Positions 42,642 to 52,425 of a DNA stretch of 64,000 nucleotides are shown piece after piece. The notes below the pieces were generated by a model, which worked only from the letters and a program-made list of their open reading frames with translations, was not told where the DNA came from and did no database searches. This DNA is from Blautia wexlerae DSM 19850 (GTDB lineage: Bacteria > Bacillota > Clostridia > Lachnospirales > Lachnospiraceae). The DNA lies in assembly GCF_025148125.1 (NCBI RefSeq), contig NZ_CP102267.1, positions 3,482,501 to 3,546,500 of the forward strand, in the 5' to 3' direction. Numbering within the stretch: the first letter of the stretch is position 1; each line of letters opens with the position of its first letter. The translations under genes and the position numbers were made by a program.

Positions 42642-45590
42642 TTACCCCAGACTGTTTTGTAATGTACTGATCAATTCCTCTATAACAATTGGTTTGGATA
42701 GAAATCCATCCATACCACATGCCAGTGCTTTCTTTCTGTCTTCGTCAAAAGCATTGGCAGTCATGGCAAGGATCGTAATTCCCGCCAGTGCCGGATCATC
42801 CAGTGAACGGATCTGCTCAGTAGCCTCATATCCGTTCATTACAGGCATCTGCACATCCATAAGCACCAGATCATAATCACCTGGTCTTGAATTCTTAACC
42901 TTCTCCACAGCCTCTGCTCCATCTTCCGCTGTATCAACCTGAAAACCATATTCACTAAGGAGTGCTACTGCAATTTCTCTGTTCAGTTCATTATCTTCCA
43001 CAAGCAGTATTTGCCTGCCTCTGAAATCTGAATCTGCTGCCGGAAGAATATTATCCTCTGCCCCGGCCTGCTTCTGACCGATAGCAGCCATCAGAGTCTC
43101 TCTGATATCTGACATAAACATAGGTTTGGCACAGAACGCAGTCACCCCTGCTGCCCTGGCTTCCACTTCAATATCTGACCAGTCGTAAGCAGTCAGGATA
43201 ATGATTGGCGTATCATCACCAAGACTGCGGATCTGACGGGTAACTTCAATGCCATTCATATCAGGCAGACGCCAGTCAATGATATAAGCGTGGAATGCAT
43301 CCCCCATTTCCATAGACTGTCGTGCACGGAGAACAGCCTCCTTACCGGAAAGTGTCCATTCCGAACGCATTCCAACCTTTACAAGCATCTTAGTCACACT
43401 GTCACAGGTATTGAAATCATCGTCTACTACCAATGCCTTCAGACCTTCCAGTTCTGCGATTTTCTCTATACGGTGGTTCTCAGGCTGAATCCGCAATGGC
43501 AGACGGATAATAAATTCAGTACCTTTGCCCTGTTCTGTTTGAACCTCAATGGTTCCGCCCATCATATCCACGATGTTCTTGGTGATAGCCATGCCCAGTC
43601 CTGTACCCTGAGTCCTGCTTACAGTGGAAGTCCGCTCTCTCTCAAAAGGAGAAAATATCTTCTGTACAAATTTTTGACTCATGCCGATTCCGTTATCCTT
43701 TACCCGGATTTCGTACAGTTCACAGCCTCTCTGTATACCCGGATACTCTCTCAGCCGGACAGAAACGGTTCCGCCTGCAGGAGTAAACTTGATCGCATTG
43801 GACAAAAGATTCAGCAGTACCTGATTCAGCCTGGTCTTGTCACAATAAACATCCTCATTGATAACATCCATGACATCCATGTAAAGCTCTAACTGTTTCG
43901 CATGGATCTGTCCGCTGATAATGGTTTTCAGATCATGAAGAACCTCTGACAGACTGACTTCCGTCTCTTCCAGATGGATTTTCCCGCTCTCAATACGGCT
44001 CATATCCAGGATATCATTGATCAGTGAGAGCAGATGATTACTGGAGGAAAGAATCTTACCCAGATAATCCCGAACCCTTTCTTTATCATCAATGTTGCTT
44101 ACAGCCAGTGTGGTAAAACCAATGATCGCATTCATTGGTGTACGGATATCGTGAGACATATTGGAAAGGAAGGTGCTCTTTGCCTTGTTTGCAGTCTCCG
44201 CAGCGCGGACCGCCTCAGAAAGGGCCTGATTCATTTTTCTGTCAGAGGTACGATCTGACAGAACCAGGATATATTTCTTTTTCCCGTTTACCTCGCTGCC
44301 CATTGCAACGTTATGAAACCAGCGGTGTTCTCCTGTTTTCTGATGAACATATTCAAGATCCCATTCCTGCTGCTCATGAACCTGGATTTCTTCCAAATAC
44401 TTCTTCTCCGGATCTTCAACGTCCCCGGGATGCAGTTTTCCAAGGACACAAATATCTTTACGAATCTGTTCTACTGTAATTCCCAGCAGTTTTTCCACAT
44501 TGGGACTGACGTAATCTGCCTGATATGTTTTTGCATCCAGCATCAGGAAAACGTCATCTACATTCATTGACAGCTTTTGAAACAATTCGTCCCTGTACAG
44601 GATCTCCGTATCCTTTCTCTTCAGGTTTACCCTGTTTTTCCGGAGAATAATTCCAATAAAAAGACCGGCAATACACACCGCTACTGCACTTACAAGCAGC
44701 ACAGTGCTACGCTGCAGAACATTCATACTTGCATTGACGATATCAGCCTGGACAAGTCCCAGAAAGATCCAGTCCTGAGGTTTGGATTTCTCATAGACCA
44801 GATAGTAATCCTCTCCATCCAGATTTATCAGCATTGCATCTGTATGTCCTTCCTTAAACTCTTCTGAAAGTTTAAGGATCTCTTTTTCAGACATATTGGA
44901 ATGTTCTCTCAGAATCCCAAAGAAATTATACACCTCTCCCCATGCCTCAGAAGAATGATCCACAACAACACGGCCATCCGGATGAACCACATAACTCTGG
45001 GCATTTCCATTGAAAGCAGAAATATTCAGCACATTTACGATATCAGAGTTTTCATAGGCAATGGCAATGGCATCATATTCAAAGCCCTGATAACTTCCAT
45101 GAGGCCTGGGAGTAGCAAAAACAAGGAGCTGGGATTTTCCGGGAACCGTTGCATTGGTTATCACATCATTTCCCTGCCGGATCTCATCTTCAATATTTTC
45201 CTGCAATCCCAGATACCCGGTTTCACCTGTTGCCATCTTATAGTTCCCGTCCGCTGACAGGAAATAAAAATCTAAAAAGCCTGCATCTTCCTGTGCTTTC
45301 TCTATATACTCACGAATTTCACTTTCATCGGAAGTGTTCTGCAAATATTCCCCCCATATATGGAGATAAGTCAGATTCTTATTTGTCAGCTCACTTAGCA
45401 TATTATCAGACTGATGAAAAATTTCTGTCAGGTGAGAAACACTTTCCTCATAAACAGTCTTCGATACAAACCCCAAATATTGGAAAACAGTCAAAAGGAT
45501 TCCAACAAATAGGGCAATAAGAACTGCTGCATTCCATCGTTTTCTCACAACCCGTTTCTTTCTGTTTGTATTATGATTCTTAACATCCAT
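42642..45590 (-). CDS. Hybrid sensor histidine kinase with two receiver domains
   Basis: 982 residues from ATG 45590 (GAGGTGA). A membrane segment at about 25-45, an extracellular dCache-like sensor to about 295, and a second membrane segment (LLVSAVAVCIAGLFIGII) come first. A PAS domain (about 340-455), HisKA with SHDIRTPMNAI (His about 483) and HATPase (NLLSNAIKF, GTGLGMAIT) follow. Receiver 1 has the Asp in YIIDWRLPDMNG (about 780) and receiver 2 in LVLMDVQMPVMNGY (about 915). No HPt or output domain is present. The start overlaps the stop region of the lipoprotein gene upstream, so the lipoprotein may be its co-receptor. Confidence 0.92.
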   Translation of the reverse strand: MDVKNHNTNRKKRVVRKRWNAAVLIALFVGILLTVFQYLGFVSKTVYEESVSHLTEIFHQSDNMLSELTNKNLTYLHIWGEYLQNTSDESEIREYIEKAQEDAGFLDFYFLSADGNYKMATGETGYLGLQENIEDEIRQGNDVITNATVPGKSQLLVFATPRPHGSYQGFEYDAIAIAYENSDIVNVLNISAFNGNAQSYVVHPDGRVVVDHSSEAWGEVYNFFGILREHSNMSEKEILKLSEEFKEGHTDAMLINLDGEDYYLVYEKSKPQDWIFLGLVQADIVNASMNVLQRSTVLLVSAVAVCIAGLFIGIILRKNRVNLKRKDTEILYRDELFQKLSMNVDDVFLMLDAKTYQADYVSPNVEKLLGITVEQIRKDICVLGKLHPGDVEDPEKKYLEEIQVHEQQEWDLEYVHQKTGEHRWFHNVAMGSEVNGKKKYILVLSDRTSDRKMNQALSEAVRAAETANKAKSTFLSNMSHDIRTPMNAIIGFTTLAVSNIDDKERVRDYLGKILSSSNHLLSLINDILDMSRIESGKIHLEETEVSLSEVLHDLKTIISGQIHAKQLELYMDVMDVINEDVYCDKTRLNQVLLNLLSNAIKFTPAGGTVSVRLREYPGIQRGCELYEIRVKDNGIGMSQKFVQKIFSPFERERTSTVSRTQGTGLGMAITKNIVDMMGGTIEVQTEQGKGTEFIIRLPLRIQPENHRIEKIAELEGLKALVVDDDFNTCDSVTKMLVKVGMRSEWTLSGKEAVLRARQSMEMGDAFHAYIIDWRLPDMNGIEVTRQIRSLGDDTPIIILTAYDWSDIEVEARAAGVTAFCAKPMFMSDIRETLMAAIGQKQAGAEDNILPAADSDFRGRQILLVEDNELNREIAVALLSEYGFQVDTAEDGAEAVEKVKNSRPGDYDLVLMDVQMPVMNGYEATEQIRSLDDPALAGITILAMTANAFDEDRKKALACGMDGFLSKPIVIEELISTLQNSLG

Positions 45591-45595
45591 TCTTC

Positions 45596-47446
45596 TCACC
45601 TCAGAGTAATGTAGTCTTCAGGCTCTGCAAGAATGGCATTACCATCTGAAACATATGTTGTCCAGGTATCTTCCACAGAGGTATCCCCTCCATCAAATAC
45701 AATATTTTCCTCTGCCGGATAAGCTTCCATATATTGTGGTGCTGCAAGGCAGGTCACAGTAAAAGTATCCTTGTCCTGAATCTGTTTTCCATTCTTTGAA
45801 ACTTTACTCAATGTATAACCATTATCCGTTTCCCTGATTTCTACAGAAATACCACTGAACACAGGCAGAGAGCCACGGTTAAAGGGGATAAAGCCTCCCT
45901 GGTAGCCTTCTACGAAGTTTCTGACCGTTTCCTTCAGTTCTGCCCCGCTCATCTCACTGCTGTAAGCGGAAAGCTCGTTTGGCATAATCATGTTGCCTGC
46001 CATTTTTTCTGTATAACCGGCCTTCAGTACATTTCCTGTAAAGCTGTTTCCTGTTGCAATCAGCACATCCGTCCCATAAATACCACGCAAAGTGTTTGCC
46101 ATAACAGAATAGGCTTCATTGCCTCCGCTGGTATGGAAACGATTGGAATAAGTTTTCTTTGAATCCAACACAATATCCTCAGAAGTGGATTTTTCTTCAA
46201 GAAGCTGGGAATTAAATGACTGATAAGCCTGCTCTGCATTATATTCTCCTGAGATCATCTTAGACACCACATCCCTGGAAATGGAAAAAAAGTCATTTGA
46301 CGCAATACGGATATACATATGGTTTTCTTCGATCACAGGTTTCACATCCTTCAGATATTCCGTAAGCCGGAAATCCACATCCTGGCTATAGCTTAACAGA
46401 TCCTGCCCATCATAAATGATCCGGTTCTGCGCATCCTCTGAAAGCATTGTGTTCAGTACCTTCATTGCTTTCTGCCGACGTGTTTCATCCTTTGTCAGGT
46501 CACGGTTTAAAGCTATCTGGAAATATGGTGTAGTCATCAGCCACTTTTCGCCGTTCTGCTGAAAGAATGGCAGGAATGTTGTGTTAATGCCCTGATCCTG
46601 GAACATTTTTACACCGGCAGAACTGCCGAAATACATGGCAAGCTTACCACTTTTGTACATCTCAACCACATCATCATAATTCATATCCAGATCATCCTGG
46701 CTCAGCCCTGTATCCTGAATAAACTGCTCCATACGTTCAAAAGCCTCCGGCCAGACAATACTGTCCAGACCTTCTCTCTTTGTATTGTCCGGGTCACTGT
46801 AGATGGTACGCCACTTACGTCCATCCCCAGAAGACAGCTCTGATGCAGACAGACCCTGCAGTGTTTCCATACAGGTATAATCATAGTAATAGTCTGCAGT
46901 AAACCCACGGATACCCACCTCATCAAATGCCTGGCAGGCAGAAACGAAGCTTTCATAATCCGTTGGAAGAGGAATATCATACTTTTCAAAAAGATCTTTG
47001 TTCACTACAAAGCCATGGGCATCTGCACACACAGGAAGCCAGTTTACGCTGCCATCCTGATTTTTGAAATTGTTAAGGTAGGTATCATAGACAGCACCTG
47101 CAGCATTGGTTGTGGAAAGATCCATCAGACTGTCCTTCAGGGGGCTTGCATCATGGAGGGAAAACCTGCAGCAGGTTATAATATCCGGCAATCCGCCGTT
47201 TTCATTCAGAAAACGATAGAAATCCAGATCATTATTGCCTACTACAAATTCAACGTTGATATCCGGAAGCTGTTCCTGGATGTATGGCGCATATTTTTCA
47301 TACAGCTTTGTGCTCCATAAATACACTGTGATGGTTTCTGCATCTTCTTTTTCCGCACTTTTCCCGCCGCAGCCAGACAGAAGTGATACGGCTGTCACCA
47401 TCGCCAAAAGCACAGAAACTAACTTGTTCCATTTTTTCTTTTTCAT
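45596..47446 (-). CDS. Lipoprotein: family 1 binding protein fused to a 5'-nucleotidase-C-like domain
   Basis: 616 residues. The signal peptide ends in the lipobox SLLSGCGG, so the protein is lipid-anchored. Residues ~35-400 look like a sugar-type solute-binding protein (ITVYLWSTKLYEKYAP, WLPVCADAHGFVVNKDLFEK). Residues ~440-560 resemble the 5'-nucleotidase C-terminal domain: DVLIATGNSFTGNVLKAGYT, SGAELKETVRNFVEG and FSGISVEIRE. No transporter permeases are nearby; it lies between two hybrid kinases (TAATG overlap with the upstream kinase). I infer a sensory rather than transport role. Confidence 0.78.
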   Translation of the reverse strand: MKKKKWNKLVSVLLAMVTAVSLLSGCGGKSAEKEDAETITVYLWSTKLYEKYAPYIQEQLPDINVEFVVGNNDLDFYRFLNENGGLPDIITCCRFSLHDASPLKDSLMDLSTTNAAGAVYDTYLNNFKNQDGSVNWLPVCADAHGFVVNKDLFEKYDIPLPTDYESFVSACQAFDEVGIRGFTADYYYDYTCMETLQGLSASELSSGDGRKWRTIYSDPDNTKREGLDSIVWPEAFERMEQFIQDTGLSQDDLDMNYDDVVEMYKSGKLAMYFGSSAGVKMFQDQGINTTFLPFFQQNGEKWLMTTPYFQIALNRDLTKDETRRQKAMKVLNTMLSEDAQNRIIYDGQDLLSYSQDVDFRLTEYLKDVKPVIEENHMYIRIASNDFFSISRDVVSKMISGEYNAEQAYQSFNSQLLEEKSTSEDIVLDSKKTYSNRFHTSGGNEAYSVMANTLRGIYGTDVLIATGNSFTGNVLKAGYTEKMAGNMIMPNELSAYSSEMSGAELKETVRNFVEGYQGGFIPFNRGSLPVFSGISVEIRETDNGYTLSKVSKNGKQIQDKDTFTVTCLAAPQYMEAYPAEENIVFDGGDTSVEDTWTTYVSDGNAILAEPEDYITLR

Positions 47447-49623
47447 TATAACTTCTCCCTCTGATCGCGTTTTACTAACTCATTGATCACTTTTACTAAT
47501 AATTTCCCATCAACAGGCTTGGCAATATGTTCATCCATTCCTGCTTCCTTTGCTCTCATTTTGTCCTCAGTGAACGCGTTTGCTGTCATGGCAATGATCG
47601 GTATCACTTTTGCATCCTCTCTGTCCAGAGAGCGGATCATCTTTGCTGCTTCATATCCATTCATGACAGGCATCATAATATCCATAAGAATAGCATCAAA
47701 TTCTCCAGGTCTGTTTTTTCTGAATATGTCAACAGCCTTCTGTCCATTCCATGCTTTTGTCACCACAGCGCCTTCATTCTGAAGCACAAATTCTGCAATC
47801 TCCATATTCAGCTCATTATCCTCTGTCAGAAGAACATGGAGTCCATGGATAGAAGTTTCCGTTTTTTCTTCAGCTTCAGTCCTGTCCTTCATATCTGTGT
47901 CAATCCGGAATGGAATCCGGATCACAAATGTAGTCCCTGTGCCTTCTTTACTTTCAAAGGAAATGGTTCCGCTCATTTTTTCCACCAGTTTTTTTGTGAT
48001 TGGCATTCCCAGCCCTGTTCCGGCGAATTTTGTGCGGCTTCCTGCATGTTCCTGTGCAAATGGTTCAAAAATGCGTTTCTGGAATGCCTCTGTCATTCCA
48101 ATTCCGGTGTCTCTGCAGACAAATTCCAATGTGGTCATTGCTGTCTGTTTCGATGGGATTTCCCGACAGCTGATATAGACATATCCGTTTTCTTTGTTAT
48201 ATTTCACCGCATTAGACAAAATATTCATTAGAATCCGTTTCACATGCACCGGACTTCCAATAAGATTCCAGTGTGTAACTTCTTTCTCTTCCCAAATGAT
48301 CCGGATATTCTGCTCTGTAGCCATATGTTCGATCACACCCAGTATTTCCTCAGAAATACTGTTCAGATTAAATGGGATTTCTTCCAGAACCACTTCATCT
48401 GACTCCAGCTTGCTCATGTCCAGAACCTCGTTTATCAGTTCCAGCAACAGATGAGATGCCTCTTTGATCTTTGCCCTGCATTCCGTCTGTTTCTCCATAT
48501 TGTCTGCATAATAGTCTGCCACATTGATCATGCCGCAGATTCCATTGATCGGTGTCCGGATATCATGGCTCATTCGCTGCAGAAACTCGGTTTTTGCCTC
48601 ATTGGCTGCTTCTGCTTTTTTTGCTGTTCTCAGAAGTTCTGCTTTATATTTTTCATCTTTTTCCTGTTCCTGTTTCCGGTGTGCCAGATCCGCTCTGTAA
48701 CCCCAGAAGCAGAATATACCGAATATGAGTAAATAAAGAAAAACGACAGCTGTTACACTTAGCGGCAGGTTACGGAATACTTCCGTATCCGGAAGATAGG
48801 CATAAATATAATAATCCCGCTGCTTCAGCATGATTCCATAACATCTGGTTCCTTCATTTTTTAAATGAAAAATATGCTGACTGTCTGTATGCTCTTTCAT
48901 TGCCTGGACAACCTGATTGCCGGCAGTATCCTGTCCCAGCAGGCTTTCATCGTTGCTGGCAACGATGGTTCCCTTATCTGCAACAATAATCGTTCCATCT
49001 TTCTGAGTGCTATAGCCATTTAAAAGGTTCTGTATTGTCAGGGTATAATTTCTGACAAATTCCGGAGATGTGTAATAATAAATTGCAACCATACCTGGTG
49101 CATCTTTTCTGGCACAGGCTGCAATGTCGATACGTGATCCGTCTTCTCGGTCAATCCGTTCCGAATAAGATCTTTCTTCATATCCGGTAAAATCCATGAT
49201 AATGTCTTTTTGCAGATAATCTGTGATCTCATTGGTCAGAGCCTCATCCATGCTGTATTTGCAGACTGTCTTTCCCTCTGCATCCAGCACAAGGATACCA
49301 TCCACCCAGAGGGTCTGCAGATTTTCTTTCAGAAACTCCTGGCTTAACCGGCAGCCGTTTTCTGTTTCCATGTCGATATTCGTACTCATCTGTCTGGCAC
49401 TTTCAATGGCGCGGAGGAGACTTTTAGATTCCGAAGCTTCATTATAATGGGTGTAGGTGGAACACTGCACTTTGACATAGTTTACAGTTTTCACCATCCT
49501 GTTCTCTGCTTCCTTTTTCTCTGCCTGAAAAAAGTAATACAGGGAAGCTGCAGTCACACAGATTCCAAGCAGAATGCCGAATATCCAGAATCGCTTTACT
49601 TTTATTCTTCTCCTAATATCCAA
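47446..49623 (-). CDS. Hybrid sensor histidine kinase with one receiver domain
   Basis: 725 residues, read from TTG 49623, which has GGAGGTGG at six bases; the ATG at 49656 has no site. Membrane segment FWIFGILLGICVTAASLYYF, an extracellular sensor to about 280, a second membrane segment (VVFLYLLIFGIFCFWG), HisKA with SHDIRTPINGI, HATPase (NILSNAVKY, GTGLGMPIT), and a C-terminal receiver with the Asp in AILMDIMMPVMNGY. No DNA-binding output. It overlaps the binding-protein gene upstream by 11 bases and the lipoprotein downstream by one (TAATG). Confidence 0.9.
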   Translation of the reverse strand: MDIRRRIKVKRFWIFGILLGICVTAASLYYFFQAEKKEAENRMVKTVNYVKVQCSTYTHYNEASESKSLLRAIESARQMSTNIDMETENGCRLSQEFLKENLQTLWVDGILVLDAEGKTVCKYSMDEALTNEITDYLQKDIIMDFTGYEERSYSERIDREDGSRIDIAACARKDAPGMVAIYYYTSPEFVRNYTLTIQNLLNGYSTQKDGTIIVADKGTIVASNDESLLGQDTAGNQVVQAMKEHTDSQHIFHLKNEGTRCYGIMLKQRDYYIYAYLPDTEVFRNLPLSVTAVVFLYLLIFGIFCFWGYRADLAHRKQEQEKDEKYKAELLRTAKKAEAANEAKTEFLQRMSHDIRTPINGICGMINVADYYADNMEKQTECRAKIKEASHLLLELINEVLDMSKLESDEVVLEEIPFNLNSISEEILGVIEHMATEQNIRIIWEEKEVTHWNLIGSPVHVKRILMNILSNAVKYNKENGYVYISCREIPSKQTAMTTLEFVCRDTGIGMTEAFQKRIFEPFAQEHAGSRTKFAGTGLGMPITKKLVEKMSGTISFESKEGTGTTFVIRIPFRIDTDMKDRTEAEEKTETSIHGLHVLLTEDNELNMEIAEFVLQNEGAVVTKAWNGQKAVDIFRKNRPGEFDAILMDIMMPVMNGYEAAKMIRSLDREDAKVIPIIAMTANAFTEDKMRAKEAGMDEHIAKPVDGKLLVKVINELVKRDQREKL

Positions 49624-50428
49624 GATTATCCACCTCCAGATACTTCTGGGGATCATCCAGATATTTTTTAATGATTTTCAGGGATGTGCCATCCTGACGC
49701 ATTTCTTCCAGCGTCTGATCCATCTGCTCACAAATTCCTCTGTCATCCTCTTTTGCAAAAGCAACACCTATCCCGACCACCATCAGCGGATCTTCCAGGA
49801 TACGGAAGCTTGCATCATAATCCTTCATGTACTGGACAATGGATTCCTCATGTGCAGCAACTGCATCTACATATCCTTTTCCCAGAAAGGTATAGATTAG
49901 TTCCCTGTGCCCAAGACTGATCAGATTGCCCAGTTTGGGGATCCTTTCATCTGTCCGGTTCAGAAAGATGCCTTCCGGTTTGGTTGTGGACTGGACGGCA
50001 AGGTTCTTTCCCTCCAGATCACTTAGTTTATAGATATCACTGCTCTCATTTACAGCAACTACCTGGCGGCTTGCTATGTAGGGTCCTGCCCAGCGGTAAT
50101 CGTCAAGGCGTCCTTCCATGGAAAAACAGCCCATAATACAGTCGATCTCTCCGCTTTCTACCAGTTCTTTTTTCTTCTCCCAGTTGATCTGGACAACATC
50201 CACCTGATACCCCATTCTTCTGAAAGCTTCTGTAGCCAGTTCCACATCAATTCCTGTGGGGATTCCATCTTCATTCAGATAATTGTATGGCGGATAACTG
50301 TCACTGCCCAGGGTGATAACGGGCTTTTCTCTTTCTTTTTTAGTAACATCTGCATTTTTGCACCCTGCCAGGGCAGTTGCTAAAATTCCCACAAGCAGAA
50401 TGCCTGCAATCACTCTTTTTCCTTTCAT
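49613..50428 (-). CDS. Lipoprotein, amino-acid-type solute-binding protein (family 3)
   Basis: 271 residues. Lipobox ATALAGCKN, then the family 3 fold: ITLGSDSYPPYNYLNEDGIP, GIDVELATEAFRRMGY, IDCIMGCFSMEGRLDDY and LEGKNLAVQSTTKPEG. There is no permease or ATPase beside it. It is the first gene of an overlapped set with two hybrid kinases, so it probably presents a ligand (amino acid or similar) to the kinase that follows. Its leader carries a c-di-GMP-I aptamer and an intrinsic terminator. Confidence 0.85.
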   Translation of the reverse strand: MKGKRVIAGILLVGILATALAGCKNADVTKKEREKPVITLGSDSYPPYNYLNEDGIPTGIDVELATEAFRRMGYQVDVVQINWEKKKELVESGEIDCIMGCFSMEGRLDDYRWAGPYIASRQVVAVNESSDIYKLSDLEGKNLAVQSTTKPEGIFLNRTDERIPKLGNLISLGHRELIYTFLGKGYVDAVAAHEESIVQYMKDYDASFRILEDPLMVVGIGVAFAKEDDRGICEQMDQTLEEMRQDGTSLKIIKKYLDDPQKYLEVDNLGY

Positions 50429-50521
50429 CTTTTCTCCATTCCTGCTGTTCTTCTCTATTTTCCATCAAATTTAACCGAATCAGGTAAGTCCCCTGCGGAG
50501 GTTGCGAATATCCGCTTGAAG

Positions 50522-50565
50522 ACAAAAAAAAGTTCCTTGTAAAAAATTTTACAGGAACTTTTTCC
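50522..50565 (-). terminator. Intrinsic terminator of the riboswitch expression platform
   Basis: AGTTCCTGTAAAA and its complement form a long stem. On the minus strand it is followed by T8 (complement of 50523-50531). It lies between the aptamer and the binding-protein gene, where a riboswitch terminator is expected. Confidence 0.75.
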
Positions 50566-50599
50566 ATAATGCCCATTTAACATTTACCTTTTTTTATTA

Positions 50600-50700
50600 C
50601 TGAGGCATGATGCAACCGGCTGGCATGGCCAGATTTCAATCTGACTTTAGCTCCTTCTGGCTTTGCGCCCCGGCTTTTCAACCGGTTTGCCAATAAATGC
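50600..50700 (-). ncRNA. c-di-GMP-I (GEMM) riboswitch aptamer
   Basis: Read on the minus strand: GGCAAACC, then GGTT-GAAA-AGCC (a stem capped by the conserved GNRA loop), GCGCAAAGCC, AGGAGCTAAAG (the tetraloop-receptor side with CTAA), a variable hairpin CAGATT/AATCTG, and GCCAGCCGGTTGCA closing P1 with flanking GGCAT/ATGCC. This is the order and spacing of the GEMM-I consensus. It lies between the MATE gene and the receptor array and is followed by an intrinsic terminator. A cGAMP-sensing variant cannot be excluded by eye. Confidence 0.85.
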
Positions 50701-50757
50701 CATAAAAAATTATTTTTATTATAGCACTCATACTATATCATGTCTATAAGAAAATAT

Positions 50758-50808
50758 GTTACTGTTCACAGCAACACGCTTCGCAGGATATTGCCAGTGA
50801 ACAGTAAC
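50758..50808. repeat. Palindromic member of the GTTACTG repeat family
   Basis: GTTACTGTTCAC (50758-50769) and GTGAACAGTAAC (50797-50808) form perfect 12-bp arms around 27 bases. It lies between the MATE gene and the riboswitch. Confidence 0.7.
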
Positions 50809-50863
50809 GAAAATATACCTCTTAACATACAAATCCAGCTTCCCATCAAAACTTAAGAGAAAT

Positions 50864-52207
50864 TTACCGGAATGAAACTCCTTCATCAACCGGCCATGAT
50901 TTTCTAAGTGCCCCATAGGAGATCAGAAAATTCGCAAGCCATCCGGCCGGTACAGCAAGCCAGACAAATGCAATTCCATAACGCGGTGCAAAAATCAAGG
51001 CAACTGACAGCCGAATGGCAAGGTTTACCATATTGGCAATGAGAAACGGCCGCATAATTCCAAGTCCACGAAGAACTCCATCTGTTGCCATCTTAATACC
51101 CATAAAAATAAAGAAATATCCCAGCCATTTCATATAATCCCCGGACACCTGATATGCCAGAGCGGTTCCATCTTTTCCAAGGAATAAGGAAGAAATTGGG
51201 GTGTGCAGTGTTTCAATGACTATGAAAGCAAGGACTGCGAAACACAGATCTAACACCAGTGCAGCGTGATATCCTTTTTTAATACGTTCAATTTTCTTTG
51301 CTCCAAGATTCTGGGAAACATAGGGCGAAACCGCATTTCCAATGGATACAAATATCAGTGAAAAAACATTCTCTACTCTCATGGTTGCCGCATAACCTGC
51401 CAGCGCCTGTGTACCGAAGGGATTTACAACCGCCTGTACGATCATCATACCAATTGACACTGTGGATTGCTGAAGAACCGATGGTACTGCAATACGAAGC
51501 ATGGAATGTAACTCCTGCCTGTCAAACCAGTTAAAGCGGCTTTTATATCGACGCATCCGGTTAAAGAAAATCAAAAGCGAAAACACTGCGGAAATCCCCT
51601 GCGCAATGAGAGTTGCAAGGGCGGCACCGAACACACCCAGCCCTAAACCTGCCACCATCCAAAGATCCATAACAATATTCAAAACAGAAGAAAATATCAA
51701 AAGGCCCAGCGGAATCTTCGATTCACCGATGGAATTGAACATCGTTGAAAGGATATTGTACATAAACAGAAAGGGAAATCCCACAAAATAAACACGCAGA
51801 TACAGTACCGCTTCATCCAGTATGTCAGCAGGTGTTTGTAATAAACTCATCATAAAATGAGAAAAAACAAAGCCAAAAACCCCCAGAAGTATACTCAGAA
51901 TCAGAAAACTGATCAACGATGTTGACACAATTGTTTTCATTTTGCTATAATTCTGAGCTCCAAAATAGCGGCTCACAAGTACACCTGCTCCTACACCGGC
52001 TCCCAAAGCCACACAGATGAAAACATTGGTCAAAGCGGCACAGGCTCCAACTGCCGCAAGTGCAGAGGATCCCACAAACTGACCTACGATAATGGAATCA
52101 GCCATATTATATACTTGTTGAAAGAAGCTGCCCAGAATCATAGGCATTGCAAAAACAGTCAGTGCTTTAAGAGGGGCATCTGTGATTAAATATTCATCTT
52201 TTGACAT
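50864..52207 (-). CDS. MATE-family efflux transporter
   Basis: 447 residues from ATG 52207 (GGAGG at nine bases; the ATG six bases earlier is too close to it). Twelve membrane segments. MATE hallmarks: PMILGSFFQQVYNMADSIIV (about 20-40), VGSSALAAVGACAALTNVF and YAATMRVENVFSLIFVSIG in the second half. It exports cationic drugs or metabolites using Na+ or H+. It is divergent from an Lrp-type regulator that probably controls it. Confidence 0.9.
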   Translation of the reverse strand: MSKDEYLITDAPLKALTVFAMPMILGSFFQQVYNMADSIIVGQFVGSSALAAVGACAALTNVFICVALGAGVGAGVLVSRYFGAQNYSKMKTIVSTSLISFLILSILLGVFGFVFSHFMMSLLQTPADILDEAVLYLRVYFVGFPFLFMYNILSTMFNSIGESKIPLGLLIFSSVLNIVMDLWMVAGLGLGVFGAALATLIAQGISAVFSLLIFFNRMRRYKSRFNWFDRQELHSMLRIAVPSVLQQSTVSIGMMIVQAVVNPFGTQALAGYAATMRVENVFSLIFVSIGNAVSPYVSQNLGAKKIERIKKGYHAALVLDLCFAVLAFIVIETLHTPISSLFLGKDGTALAYQVSGDYMKWLGYFFIFMGIKMATDGVLRGLGIMRPFLIANMVNLAIRLSVALIFAPRYGIAFVWLAVPAGWLANFLISYGALRKSWPVDEGVSFR

Positions 52208-52425
52208 TCTCATTTTCCTCCATCAATTCCTGCTTTTTATCCGAAATCACGATTGTATTTTCAAAATGTAAGTTTAAGATTTCGTTACGCAACAATTATA
52301 TGTAGTTACAGCAAATAAGTCAAGCTGCTGTTTACTTTTAGTAATATAAATGATATGATATTTGATATTGAAAAAAGCTGCTATCAGATGGATATTATTT
52401 TATATTATTTTACAGGAGGGAACTT

